A stretch of 64,000 nt of DNA, taken from Kordiimonadales bacterium IMCC3096 (GTDB lineage Bacteria; Pseudomonadota; Alphaproteobacteria; Minwuiales; Minwuiaceae). The stretch's first letter is position 1. Every line of letters starts with the position of its first letter. The notes beneath the pieces are model-generated. The model saw only the letters and a list, made by a program, of their open reading frames with translations, was not told the origin of the DNA and made no database searches. The stretch spans positions 1,458,001-1,522,000 of the forward strand of contig CP018227.1 of assembly GCA_016865035.1 (NCBI GenBank), given 5' to 3'. A program made the position numbers and the translations under genes. Below are positions 8,408-17,581 of this stretch, in pieces.

Positions 8408-8758
8408 ATGAGTGCGCGCCTGAAGGCGGAGATCTGGGTCGCCGCCTATCTGCGCAGCGTCCGTGCGCAGGGCGCTTTCGCCTATCTGGTACGGCGCGGC
8501 GCGGAGGAAGCAGGCAGCATCCTGCTGAAGGTGGAGGCGCCGGGCGGCACCGCCACCGTCTATTCACCCGGCTACATGAACGGCGTGCGGACGTGGCTCC
8601 GCTCGTCGGGCACGGAGCCGGTTCCGGCCACGGAGGCCGACAGCTATATTCAGCGCCGACTGGCGACCGACCCGGACCTCTGGGTGGTCGAGGTGGAGGA
8701 CCGGGCAGGCCGGCATTTCCTCACCGAGCCGGTGGAGGGGGAGGAGACCAATCCATGA
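8408..8758 (+). CDS. DUF1491 family protein
   Basis: 116 residues, the usual size of this alphaproteobacterial family of unknown function. The recognised pattern is the start SARLKAEIWVAAYLR, a VRRGAEEAGSILLKV strand, and the WLRSSG and DPDLWVVEVEDR segments near the C-terminus. I chose the ATG at 8408; an in-frame ATG at 8381 lies inside a hairpin repeat and adds non-family residues. The Shine-Dalgarno sequence is weak (GGAAC). The stop overlaps the next ATG (ATGA at 8755-8758), coupling it to the HAD gene. Confidence 0.85.
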   Translation: MSARLKAEIWVAAYLRSVRAQGAFAYLVRRGAEEAGSILLKVEAPGGTATVYSPGYMNGVRTWLRSSGTEPVPATEADSYIQRRLATDPDLWVVEVEDRAGRHFLTEPVEGEETNP

Positions 8759-9420
8759 GCAATGCAGTACCCACCGCGAACGTCAAAGCCGTCATCTGGG
8801 ACTTCGGCGGTGTCTTCACCTCCAGCCCGTTCGAGCGTTTCGCCGAGTACGAGACCGAGAAGGGCATGCCCGTCGGCACCATCCGGGGCATCAATGCCAC
8901 CAACCCGGACACGAACGCCTGGGCCCAGTTCGAGCGCAATGACGTCGATCTCGACACCTTCGATGGGCTGTTCCTGGCCGAAAGCACCGCCATCGGCCAT
9001 CCCATTCCCGGCAAGGACGTGATCGCGCTGCTCTCCGGCACGTTGAGGCCGGAAATGGTCCGCGCGCTGGACATGATCCGCCAGGACCGCATCTGCGCCT
9101 GCATCACCAACAATGTCCGCGCCGGTCATGGCCCCGGCATCGCCAGCGACAGCGAGAAGGCCGCCGCCGTCGCCGACGTCATGGCCCGGTTCCAGATCGT
9201 CGTGGAATCATCGAAGGTCAACCTGCGCAAGCCCGACCCGGAAATCTACCGCCTCGCCTGCCGCGAGATCGGCATCGACCCGTCGGAGGCGGTCTACCTG
9301 GACGACCTGGGCATCAACCTGAAACCCGCGAAGGCGCTGGGCATGCAGACCATCAAGGTCACGGGTGCCAGGCAGGCCCTGACCGAACTCGGCGCAATCC
9401 TCGACATGGACCTGTTGTGA
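8755..9420 (+). CDS. HAD-IA family hydrolase (soluble-epoxide-hydrolase N-domain/ACAD10-like)
   Basis: 221 residues. HAD motif I is WDFGGVFTS with the nucleophile D16; motif III is near NLRKPDPEIYRLA and motif IV is AVYLDDLGINLKPAKALGM. The LDDLGxNLKPAKxLGM pattern closely matches the phosphatase domain of mammalian soluble epoxide hydrolase and the N-terminal domain of ACAD10. The DxG form of motif I lacks the second aspartate of classic phosphatases. Probably a cytoplasmic hydrolase of small phosphorylated or halogenated substrates. It overlaps DUF1491 by four bases and is followed 42 bp later by the enamidase gene. Confidence 0.85.
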   Translation: MSNAVPTANVKAVIWDFGGVFTSSPFERFAEYETEKGMPVGTIRGINATNPDTNAWAQFERNDVDLDTFDGLFLAESTAIGHPIPGKDVIALLSGTLRPEMVRALDMIRQDRICACITNNVRAGHGPGIASDSEKAAAVADVMARFQIVVESSKVNLRKPDPEIYRLACREIGIDPSEAVYLDDLGINLKPAKALGMQTIKVTGARQALTELGAILDMDLL

Positions 9421-9462
9421 GGTAGGATTCCGGATAGACGGATTCAGACAGGGGGACAGGAC

Positions 9463-10632
9463 ATGGCCAAGAAACTCGTCATCAGGAACATCGGGCTGCT
9501 GTTGTCCGGTGATCTGGCAAACCCGATCCTGGATGCCGACTGCATCGTGGCGCTGGATGGCCGGATCGCGGCCATCGGCAAGGCGAAGGATCTGGACACC
9601 GATCAGGCGGATGTGGAGGTCGATGCGAAGGGGACCGCCGTGTCGCCGGGCCTGATCGACAGCCATGTGCATCCGGTGATCGGCGACTATACCCCCCGGC
9701 AATCGCAGCTCAGCTGGATCGATTCCTGCCTGCATGGCGGCGTCACCACCATGATCTCCGCCGGGGAGGTGCATCTGCCCGGCCGCCCGAAGGACATCGT
9801 CGGGCTGAAGGCGCTCGCGATCGCGTCACAGCGCTGGTACGAGAATTTCCGCCCCTCCGGCGTGAAGGTGCACGGCGGTGCGCCGGTGATCGAACAGGGC
9901 ATGGACGAGAACGACTTCAAGGACCTGGCCGACGCGGGCGTCAAACTGCTGGGGGAGGTCGGTCTCGGCTCGGTCAAGGCAGGGGAGACCGCCAAGGAGA
10001 TGGTCGGCTGGGCCCGGAAGTACGGCATCCAGTCCACCATCCATACCGGCGGCCCGTCGATTCCGGGGTCGGGCCTGATCGACAAGGATGTGGTGCTGGA
10101 GGCGGATGCCGACATCATCGGCCACATCAATGGCGGCCACACCGCCCTGCCCGACGACCAGATCGTCTGCCTGTGCGAGCAGTGCGGCCGCGGCATCGAA
10201 CTGGTGCACAACGGCAACGAGCGCGCGGCCCTGCTGGCCATGAACACGGCGCGGGAACTCGGCCAGATGGATCGCGTGATCCTGGGCACCGACGCCCCCG
10301 CCGGGTCCGGGGTGCAGCCGCTCGGCATCCTGCGCATGATCGCGCTGCTGTCGTCGTTCGGTGACGTGAAGGCGGAGACGGCCTTCTGCTTCGCCACCGG
10401 CAATACGGCGCGGATGCGCGACCTGGATACCGGCCTGGTCGAGGTCGGCATGGCCGCCGACTTCGTGCTGCTGGACCAGGCTCAGCACGCGCCGGGGAAG
10501 AACATGCTGGAATCCATCGAGCAGGGGAACCTGCCCGGCGTCGGCATGACCATCATCGACGGCGCCATCACCAGCGAACGCAGCCGCAACACCCCGCCCG
10601 CAACGGTCCTGCCGGAGCGGGTACGGGGCTGA
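9463..10632 (+). CDS. amidohydrolase, enamidase-like (6-oxotetrahydronicotinate amidohydrolase type)
   Basis: 389 residues, matching the length of Eubacterium barkeri enamidase, to which long stretches correspond (GGVTTMISAG, PGRPKD, GVKVHGGA, HTGGPSIPGS, HINGGHTA, SRNTPPA near the end). Metal ligands include H68 and H70 (SHVHP), E165 in GEVGLG taking the bridging role that carboxylated lysine plays in other amidohydrolases, and the H of IHTGG. Enamidase opens a cyclic enamide during nicotinate fermentation. In this aerobic-looking genome it probably acts on a related cyclic enamide or lactam. AGGGGGACAGGAC precedes the start. It follows DUF1491 and HAD in one likely transcript. Confidence 0.88.
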   Translation: MAKKLVIRNIGLLLSGDLANPILDADCIVALDGRIAAIGKAKDLDTDQADVEVDAKGTAVSPGLIDSHVHPVIGDYTPRQSQLSWIDSCLHGGVTTMISAGEVHLPGRPKDIVGLKALAIASQRWYENFRPSGVKVHGGAPVIEQGMDENDFKDLADAGVKLLGEVGLGSVKAGETAKEMVGWARKYGIQSTIHTGGPSIPGSGLIDKDVVLEADADIIGHINGGHTALPDDQIVCLCEQCGRGIELVHNGNERAALLAMNTARELGQMDRVILGTDAPAGSGVQPLGILRMIALLSSFGDVKAETAFCFATGNTARMRDLDTGLVEVGMAADFVLLDQAQHAPGKNMLESIEQGNLPGVGMTIIDGAITSERSRNTPPATVLPERVRG

Positions 10633-10639
10633 TCCCCCA

Positions 10640-10866
10640 CCACCACGGCGCTCGCGGACTTGATCCGCGAGCCCAGTCTCCCACGCCAGTGCGACACTCC
10701 TGGGTACCCGGGTCAAGCCCGGGCACGGCGTGAATTTGGGTGTGATTGCGGAGATGTTTCGGCACCTCCCCATCACCACGGTGCTCGCGGACTTGATCCG
10801 CGAGCCCAGTCTCCCACGCCGGTGCGGCACCGCTGGGTACCCGGATCAAGTCCGGGTACGGCGTCG
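10640..10866. repeat. ~125-bp palindromic repeat unit, two copies (cluster 2)
   Basis: Two copies of the element described at 4400, with first palindromes starting at 10651 and 10784 (133 bp apart) and second palindromes near 10703-10727 and 10835-10859. The copies have a few substitutions, partly compensatory (GATCAAGTCCGGGTAC in the second). They lie between the ends of the convergent enamidase and choV genes. Confidence 0.88.
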
Positions 10867-10896
10867 GTGTTGAGGTCGAATTCGTCCAAGCCCTCA

Positions 10897-11010
10897 CGGC
10901 ACCCCCACCCCCTTCCCGGCCTTCCCCCATCGAGGGGGAAGGGGCGAAGGCGTCAGCGCTGAGGCACTTCCTCCCCCTTGACGGGGGAGGATCGAGGAGG
11001 GGGTGAAGCC
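10897..11010. repeat. C/G-rich double-hairpin repeat (family 3)
   Basis: Two local hairpins, CCTTCCCCCATCGAGGGGGAAGG (its two arms and a 3-4 base loop, near 10919-10941) and CCTCCCCCTTGACGGGGGAGG (near 10970-10990), are enclosed by outer arms of CACCCCC / GGGGGTG type. A related element lies at 44745-44892. It follows repeat cluster 2 and fills the rest of the convergent intergenic region. Confidence 0.75.
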
Positions 11011-11039
11011 CGGTGGTTCAGTGTGGTCACAGCGCCCCC

Positions 11040-12245
11040 TCACACCTTCCGGCGGAGCAGCCCCCGGAAGATCTGGTCGTCGCCGATGGCGCCCAGCATC
11101 CGGCCATCCTGCACGATCAGCACCGGGCCGCCGGAGCGTTCGCGCCAGTCGATGACCTGCTGCATCACCACGTCGGGTGCGGCCGTCAGCATCTGACCGG
11201 TTTCCGGGCTGGTGGCGGGATCGGCGGCGAGGATGGGCCAGCTTTCGCCATTGCAGGCTGCCTCCAGCGGCGCGCCGGACGGGTCCAGCGCCAGCTTGAA
11301 CCAGCCATGACGGTCCAGGCACAGCCGTCCGGCCCCGTCGCGCGGCAGATCGTCGACGGGCCGCATCATGGTGGCGGCGCGCATCACCTGCAGCGGGTTC
11401 ATGTGGGCAACGAATTCGGCCACATAGTCGTTCGCCGGGTTGAGCACGATGTCTTCCGGCTGGCCGGTCTGGATGATCTGCCCGCCCTCCATGATCGCGA
11501 TGCGGTTGCCCAGCTTGATGGCCTCGTCCAGATCGTGGCTGACAAAGATGATGGTCTTCTTCAGTCGTGTCTGCAGGTCCAGCAGCTCGTTCTGCAGATG
11601 CGCCCGGATCAGCGGATCCAGCGCCGAGAAGGGCTCGTCCATCAGCAGGATCGGCGCATCGGTGGCAAAGGCACGGGCCAGCCCCACCCGTTGCTGCATG
11701 CCGCCGGAAAGCTCATGCACCCGCCGGTCGGCCCAGACCCCCAGATCCACCAGATCAAGCTGCCGCGCCACCCGTTCCCGCCGCTCCGCCACCGGAACCC
11801 CGGCAAGCTCCAGCCCGAGACCGACGTTCTCCGCCACCGTGCGCCAGGGCAGTAGCGCGAACTGCTGGAACACCATGGCGATGCGGTGCATGCGCAGGCG
11901 GCGCAGGTCGGTGGCACTGCAGCGGGCCACATCGACCTCCGCCGCACCGTCGTGCACCAGCACCTGCCCGCGCGTCACCGGGTTCAGGCCGTTGACCGCG
12001 CGCAGCAGGGTCGATTTGCCGGAGCCGGAGAGGCCCATCAGGACGACGATCTCGCCCTCGTGAATGTCCAGGCTGGCGCCCTTGACGCCGACGACCTGCC
12101 CGGTTTCCTCCTGAATCTCCGCGCGCGACTTTCCGGCATCAACCAGCGGCAGGGCGCTGGCGGGCCGGTCGCCGAACAGGATGTCCACATCGCGGAAACG
12201 GACGACTGCCGGGGTGGCGGCGGGAGTGGATGCGGTCTCGCTCAC
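11040..12245 (-). CDS. choV: choline/glycine betaine ABC transporter ATP-binding protein
   Basis: 401 residues. Walker A is GLSGSGKSTL, the ABC signature LSGGMQQRVGLARA, Walker B ILLMDEPFSALD and the H-loop FVSHDLDEA. The N-terminal FGDRPASALPLVDAGKS and GQVVGVKGASL segments are typical of the ProV/OpuAA branch, especially ChoV of rhizobia. The C-terminal ~110 residues form the regulatory tail found in this branch (ending near IGDDQIFRGLLRR), probably CBS-derived. It would energise uptake of choline, betaine or carnitine. Its start overlaps the permease stop by four bases. No substrate-binding-protein gene is adjacent, so that component must be encoded elsewhere. Confidence 0.88.
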   Translation of the reverse strand: MSETASTPAATPAVVRFRDVDILFGDRPASALPLVDAGKSRAEIQEETGQVVGVKGASLDIHEGEIVVLMGLSGSGKSTLLRAVNGLNPVTRGQVLVHDGAAEVDVARCSATDLRRLRMHRIAMVFQQFALLPWRTVAENVGLGLELAGVPVAERRERVARQLDLVDLGVWADRRVHELSGGMQQRVGLARAFATDAPILLMDEPFSALDPLIRAHLQNELLDLQTRLKKTIIFVSHDLDEAIKLGNRIAIMEGGQIIQTGQPEDIVLNPANDYVAEFVAHMNPLQVMRAATMMRPVDDLPRDGAGRLCLDRHGWFKLALDPSGAPLEAACNGESWPILAADPATSPETGQMLTAAPDVVMQQVIDWRERSGGPVLIVQDGRMLGAIGDDQIFRGLLRRKV

Positions 12246-13093
12246 TTGCCCGGCCCCTTCGAACCTTCATCCCGGCGGCAGAGCCGGTCGAGGATGATGG
12301 CGATCAGGACGATGGCCACGCCGACCTCGAACCCCTTCGCGATATTCACCGTGTTGAGCGCGCGCAGGGTCGGCACCCCCAGCCCGTCCGCCCCCACCAG
12401 CGCCGCGATCACCACCATCGACAGCGAGAGCATGATGGTCTGGGTCAGCCCGGCGAGGATGGAGGGCAGCGCATAGGGCAGTTCCACCTTCCACAGCAGT
12501 TGCCAGCCGGTGGCACCGAAGGCCTGCCCCGCCTCGATCAGCGGTTTCGGTGTCGAGGAGACGCCGAGATGGGTCAGCCGGATCGGTGCCGGAATGGCGA
12601 AGATGACCGTGGCGATCAGGCCCGGCACCATGCCGAGACCGAACAGGATCAGCGCCGGGATCAGATAGACGAAGGTCGGGATCGTCTGCATCAGGTCCAG
12701 GATCGGCCGCAGCAGGCGGAACAGCCACGGGCGGTGCGCCGCCGCGACCCCGATGGGCACGCCGACGACCATGCAGACGACGGCTGCCGAAAGCACCAGC
12801 GCCAGGGTCTCGGTGGTTTCCTCCCAGTAGCCCTGGTTGATGATCAGCAGCAGCGACAGGGCAACGAAGACCGTGAAACCGATGGAGCGCTTCAGCAGCC
12901 AGGCAAGTGCCGCGACCAGCGCGACGATGATCAGCGGATGCGGTGCCTGCAACAGCCACAGCAGCCCGTCGATGGCGGTTTCCATGCCGATGGAGAAGGC
13001 GTCGAACCACCAGGCGAAATTGTCGGTGATCCACTCGACGACGGACTTGGCGGCCTTGCCGATGGGAAGCTTCTGCTCGGTCAGCCATTCCAT
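12242..13093 (-). CDS. choW: choline/glycine betaine ABC transporter permease
   Basis: 283 residues with about seven hydrophobic helices. The beginning MEWLTEQKLPIGKAAK and a following amphipathic region containing NFAWWFD are characteristic of ProW/ChoW permeases. The EAA loop contacting the ATPase is around LIEAGQAFGATGWQLLWKV. It lies between a CaiB-type CoA-transferase (11 bp gap) and the ATPase (4 bp overlap), forming a hemB-caiB-choW-choV minus-strand operon. Exact substrate among quaternary amines cannot be read from sequence. Confidence 0.87.
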   Translation of the reverse strand: MEWLTEQKLPIGKAAKSVVEWITDNFAWWFDAFSIGMETAIDGLLWLLQAPHPLIIVALVAALAWLLKRSIGFTVFVALSLLLIINQGYWEETTETLALVLSAAVVCMVVGVPIGVAAAHRPWLFRLLRPILDLMQTIPTFVYLIPALILFGLGMVPGLIATVIFAIPAPIRLTHLGVSSTPKPLIEAGQAFGATGWQLLWKVELPYALPSILAGLTQTIMLSLSMVVIAALVGADGLGVPTLRALNTVNIAKGFEVGVAIVLIAIILDRLCRRDEGSKGPGK

Positions 13094-13104
13094 GCGTCGG
13101 TCCC

Positions 13105-14289
13105 CTATCCGGTTGAGCGGGCGCTGTCCCGGGCGGCGGCCAGTTCCGCCAGCAGCGCCGCGCGGTTCTCGTCCAGGTCCGGCGCATGGCGGCGCAGGGT
13201 GCCGTCCGGATGGCCGGAGATCTTGATCGGATTGCCGCCCATCTGCACATGCCCGGCCACCGGATCATCCGTGTGGACGATCATGTTGCGGGAAATCACG
13301 TGCGGATCGGCGAGCACCTGCGCGACATTGTTGATCGGACCGCAGGGCAGGCCCTTGGCCTCCAGAATGGCGAGCCAGTCGTCGGTGGTCCTGGTCACGA
13401 ACAGGCTGTCCAGCACCACCTGCAGCTGCTCCACGTTCTCCACCCGGCTGGTGGGCGTGGCAAACCTGTCGTCCTGCGCCATTTCCGGCGCACCAAGCGC
13501 TTCGGCCAGGTCCTGGAATGCCTTGTCCGTGCCGCAGGCAACGATGATGTGGCCATCCGCACTGGTGAAGGCCGCGAAGGGCGGATGCCGCGCCCCCAGG
13601 GGGCCGGGAATGTCACCGGTCGTCGTATAGCGCACGATGGCGTTTTCCAGCAGCGCCACCTGGCAGTCCAGCATGCCGATATCGATCATGGCGCCCTTGC
13701 CGGTGCGCGTCCGCTCGAACAGGGCCGCATTGATCCCGGCGGCGGCGAACATGCCCGCCGCGAGGTCGCCGATGGAGGAGCCGACGCGGGTCGGCGGGCC
13801 GCCGGGGTGCCCGGTCAGGCTCATCACCCCGCCCATGCCCTGCACCACCATGTCGTAGGCCGGACGCTTGGCGTAGGGGCCGGTCTGGCCGAAGCCGCTG
13901 GCCGCGGCGAAGATCAGCGATGGCCAGCGGGCCTGCAGCGTGTCCCAGCCATAGCCGAGCTTCTCCATCGTGCCGGGACGATAGTTCTCCACCAGCACGT
14001 CAGCCTGCTCCAGCAGCTGCTCGAACACCGCCCGGTCGGCATCATCCTTCAGGTTCAGCGCGATGCTTTCCTTGTCGCGGTTCAGGCTCATGAAATAGGC
14101 CGACTTGCCCTTCACGAAGGGACCGATGGAGCGGCTGATGTCGCCGACGCCCGGTTCCTCCACCTTGATCACGCGGGCACCGAGCTCGGCCAGCATCAGG
14201 GTGCAGTAGGGACCGGCCAGAACCCGGGTCAGGTCGATGACGGTGATCCCGGCCAGCGGGCCACCACGTTCCGATGCTGCAAGCGTCAT
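13105..14289 (-). CDS. CaiB/BaiF CoA-transferase family protein
   Basis: 394 residues, standard length for family III CoA-transferases. The N-terminus GITVIDLTRVLAGPYCTLML, KVEEPGVGD, the catalytic aspartate in RPAYDMVVQGMGG (around residue 170) and the FGQTGPYA segment are diagnostic. Such enzymes move CoA between carboxylic acids through an aspartyl-CoA intermediate; substrates include carnitine, bile acids, formate/oxalate and succinate/itaconate derivatives. It starts three bases after the hemB stop and precedes a betaine/choline/carnitine-type transporter, which makes a quaternary-amine acid such as carnitine a reasonable but unproven substrate. Confidence 0.88.
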   Translation of the reverse strand: MTLAASERGGPLAGITVIDLTRVLAGPYCTLMLAELGARVIKVEEPGVGDISRSIGPFVKGKSAYFMSLNRDKESIALNLKDDADRAVFEQLLEQADVLVENYRPGTMEKLGYGWDTLQARWPSLIFAAASGFGQTGPYAKRPAYDMVVQGMGGVMSLTGHPGGPPTRVGSSIGDLAAGMFAAAGINAALFERTRTGKGAMIDIGMLDCQVALLENAIVRYTTTGDIPGPLGARHPPFAAFTSADGHIIVACGTDKAFQDLAEALGAPEMAQDDRFATPTSRVENVEQLQVVLDSLFVTRTTDDWLAILEAKGLPCGPINNVAQVLADPHVISRNMIVHTDDPVAGHVQMGGNPIKISGHPDGTLRRHAPDLDENRAALLAELAAARDSARSTG

Positions 14290-14292
14290 GGG

Positions 14293-15411
<1,119 letters not shown>

Positions 15412-15564
15412 TCACCGGCACTCTTTCCGCAACGGCAATTCACCCTTGCAATCAAAAGCAATTGCCCCTGAGAATAATTCGGCCTGCCGGGATGAATCCG
15501 GGCGGGGAGGAATGGTCGCGACAAATGACGACCGTCCGTTGGGGAAAACACAAGGAAACATCCA

Positions 15565-16527
15565 ATGAAGAAATCCCTCTTTGGTGCCAGCCTGGGCCTT
15601 GCCCTGTTCGCTGCTGGCAGCGTAATGGCGGGCAGCCATGCCGCCTCCGAATGCAAGCCCTCGAAATGGGGCGCCGACGACCAGATCGGTTCCGCGAACC
15701 ATGTGACGCCCGATCAGGTCCTGATGGCTTCCAAGCTGATCAAGAAGGGCAATTCGCACCCGCTCGGCATCGTCATCGACAGTTCGACCCCGGCCTTCCC
15801 GCCGCGTGGCCTGATGCTGCAGGTGGTCTCTCCCGGCCAGGCAGGTGGCAACCGTCTGACCCAGTTCGGCTATGAAGCCATCTACAATGACGACATCGCC
15901 CAGCTCTGGTTCGGCATCGGCCCGCAGATCGACGGCCTGGGCCACCTGGGCGAGAAGGGCATGTACTACAACTGCAACTCCGACAAGGAGATCGCGCAGG
16001 TTACCGGCCTGACGAAGCTTGGTGTCCACAACATCCCGCCTCTGGTGGGTCGTGGAGTGCTGATCAACATGGCGAAGCACTTCGGCGTTGAGGTCATGGA
16101 GGCCGGCCAGTCATTCGGTTCCGCCGATATCCGTGCGGCAGCCCAGGCGCAGGGCGTCGAGATCCGCACCGGTGACGTGGTTCTGTTCCACACGGGCTGG
16201 ACCGACGGCAAGCTTGCATCAGATCCGACCGCGTGGGTCAGCGGTGAACCGGGCATGAACAACGAGGCTGCGGTCTATCTCGCCGCCCAGGACGTCATGG
16301 CCGTGGGTGCCGACACCTGGGGCCTCGACTCCGTACCGCCCGCAAAGGGAGACAAGCTGTTCTATGGCCACGTCACCCTGCTGAAGGAAAACGGGATCTA
16401 CATTCTGGAGACCATGAACACCGGTCGTCTCGCCGAGGAAGGCGTGACCGAGTTCATGTTTGTCCTGGGTCAGGCCCGGATCAAGGGCACGGTCCAGATG
16501 ATCATCAATCCGGTGGCCCTCTGGTAA
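15565..16527 (+). CDS. secreted cyclase family protein (kynurenine-formamidase fold)
   Basis: 320 residues with a clear N-terminal signal peptide (lysine pair, hydrophobic core SLFGASLGLALFAAGSV, cleavage near residues 22-26). The remainder matches the cyclase family that includes kynurenine formamidase and polyketide cyclase-like metal hydrolases: GLGHLGEKGMYYN replaces the more usual HxGTHxD metal motif, followed by GVHNIPPLVGRGVLIN, GDVVLFHTGWTD and the C-terminal ETMNTGRLAEEGV. Periplasmic hydrolysis of an amide or lactone is likely. AAGGA lies eight bases before the ATG. Transcription ends at a strong terminator 25 bases downstream, so it is monocistronic. Confidence 0.82.
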   Translation: MKKSLFGASLGLALFAAGSVMAGSHAASECKPSKWGADDQIGSANHVTPDQVLMASKLIKKGNSHPLGIVIDSSTPAFPPRGLMLQVVSPGQAGGNRLTQFGYEAIYNDDIAQLWFGIGPQIDGLGHLGEKGMYYNCNSDKEIAQVTGLTKLGVHNIPPLVGRGVLINMAKHFGVEVMEAGQSFGSADIRAAAQAQGVEIRTGDVVLFHTGWTDGKLASDPTAWVSGEPGMNNEAAVYLAAQDVMAVGADTWGLDSVPPAKGDKLFYGHVTLLKENGIYILETMNTGRLAEEGVTEFMFVLGQARIKGTVQMIINPVALW

Positions 16528-16551
16528 CAGCAGCCACTTTCGGGTTACGGG

Positions 16552-16578
16552 AAAGGGGAGCCGGCGGCTCCCCTTTTT
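16552..16578 (+). terminator. rho-independent terminator after the cyclase gene
   Basis: A perfect 11-bp stem AAAGGGGAGCC / GGCTCCCCTTT with a 3-base loop is followed by further T residues (TTTTT at 16574-16578), 24 bases after the stop codon. This is the best intrinsic terminator in the window and separates the cyclase from the arginase gene. Confidence 0.88.
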
Positions 16579-16603
16579 CATTTCAGGATCGGACGCCCTG
16601 ACC

Positions 16604-17545
16604 ATGCAGGAAAGCCAGACCCGCAAGATCGCCATCCTCGGCGCGCCCGTCGATTCCGGGGCCAGCCTGCGTGGCTGCCAGATGGGACCGGATGCCATGC
16701 GCATTGCCGGGCTGGGGGAGGCACTGCAGGAACTGGGGCACGAGGTGCGGGATTTCGGCAATGCGGAGCCTGCGCCGCTGGCGCGGGAAGTGCCGGAACG
16801 GGGCCGGGCCCGCAACATCGCCATGACCGCCGCCTGGACCGAGAGCCTGATGGATCACGCGACCCGGATCGCCGATGCGGGCTGGACCCCGGTCTTCGTC
16901 GGTGGCGACCACAGCCTGGCCATCGGCACCGTTGCAGGCATCGCCCGCCACGCCGCAACGCAGGGTCGGGAGCTGTTCGTGCTCTGGCTCGACGCCCACG
17001 CCGACTTCAACACGCTGGAAAGCTCGGAATCAGGCCACACCCACGGCATGCCCGTCGCCATGTTCTGCGGCATCGACGGCGCGGAAGTCTATGGCGCGCC
17101 GCTGGAGAGTCCGGTCAATCCACGCAATGTCACCATGATGGGCATCCGCTCCGTCGACGAGACCGAGCATGATCTGGTGCTGGACAACAACATCGATATC
17201 CACGACATGCGCGCGGTGGACGAGATCGGTTTTGCCGGCCTGACCCGCGCCTTCATCGACCGGGTCAGGGCCGCGAACGGCCTGCTGCATGTCAGCCTGG
17301 ACGTGGATTTCCTGGACCCGGACGTGGCGCCGGGGGTCGGCACCACGGTGCCCGGCGGCGCGACGGTTCGGGAGGCGCACCTGATCATGGAACTGCTGCA
17401 CGACAGCGGCCTCGTCACCTCCGTCGACCTGGCCGAGATCAACCCCTACCTGGACGACCGGGGCAAGACCGCCCGCCTGATGCGCGACCTGACCGCCAGC
17501 CTGTTCGGCCGCCGCGTCATGGGTCGCCCGCCGCGTCGGCGCTGA
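16604..17545 (+). CDS. rocF: arginase (ureohydrolase family)
   Basis: 313 residues. All binuclear manganese signatures are present: GGDHS, WLDAHADFNT, and SLDVDFLDPDVAPG, with the C-terminal GGATVREAHLIMELL and DLAEINP. The N-terminus (ILGAPVDSGASLRGCQMGPDAMR) is of arginase rather than agmatinase type. It cleaves L-arginine to ornithine and urea in the cytoplasm. Related ureohydrolases act on other guanidino compounds, so exact specificity is inferred. It stands between the cyclase and an MFS gene with its own start 26 bases past the terminator. Confidence 0.9.
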   Translation: MQESQTRKIAILGAPVDSGASLRGCQMGPDAMRIAGLGEALQELGHEVRDFGNAEPAPLAREVPERGRARNIAMTAAWTESLMDHATRIADAGWTPVFVGGDHSLAIGTVAGIARHAATQGRELFVLWLDAHADFNTLESSESGHTHGMPVAMFCGIDGAEVYGAPLESPVNPRNVTMMGIRSVDETEHDLVLDNNIDIHDMRAVDEIGFAGLTRAFIDRVRAANGLLHVSLDVDFLDPDVAPGVGTTVPGGATVREAHLIMELLHDSGLVTSVDLAEINPYLDDRGKTARLMRDLTASLFGRRVMGRPPRRR

Positions 17546-17581
17546 CGCAACCGTTCCGACAGCCGGATCGCGGCCGGGACC

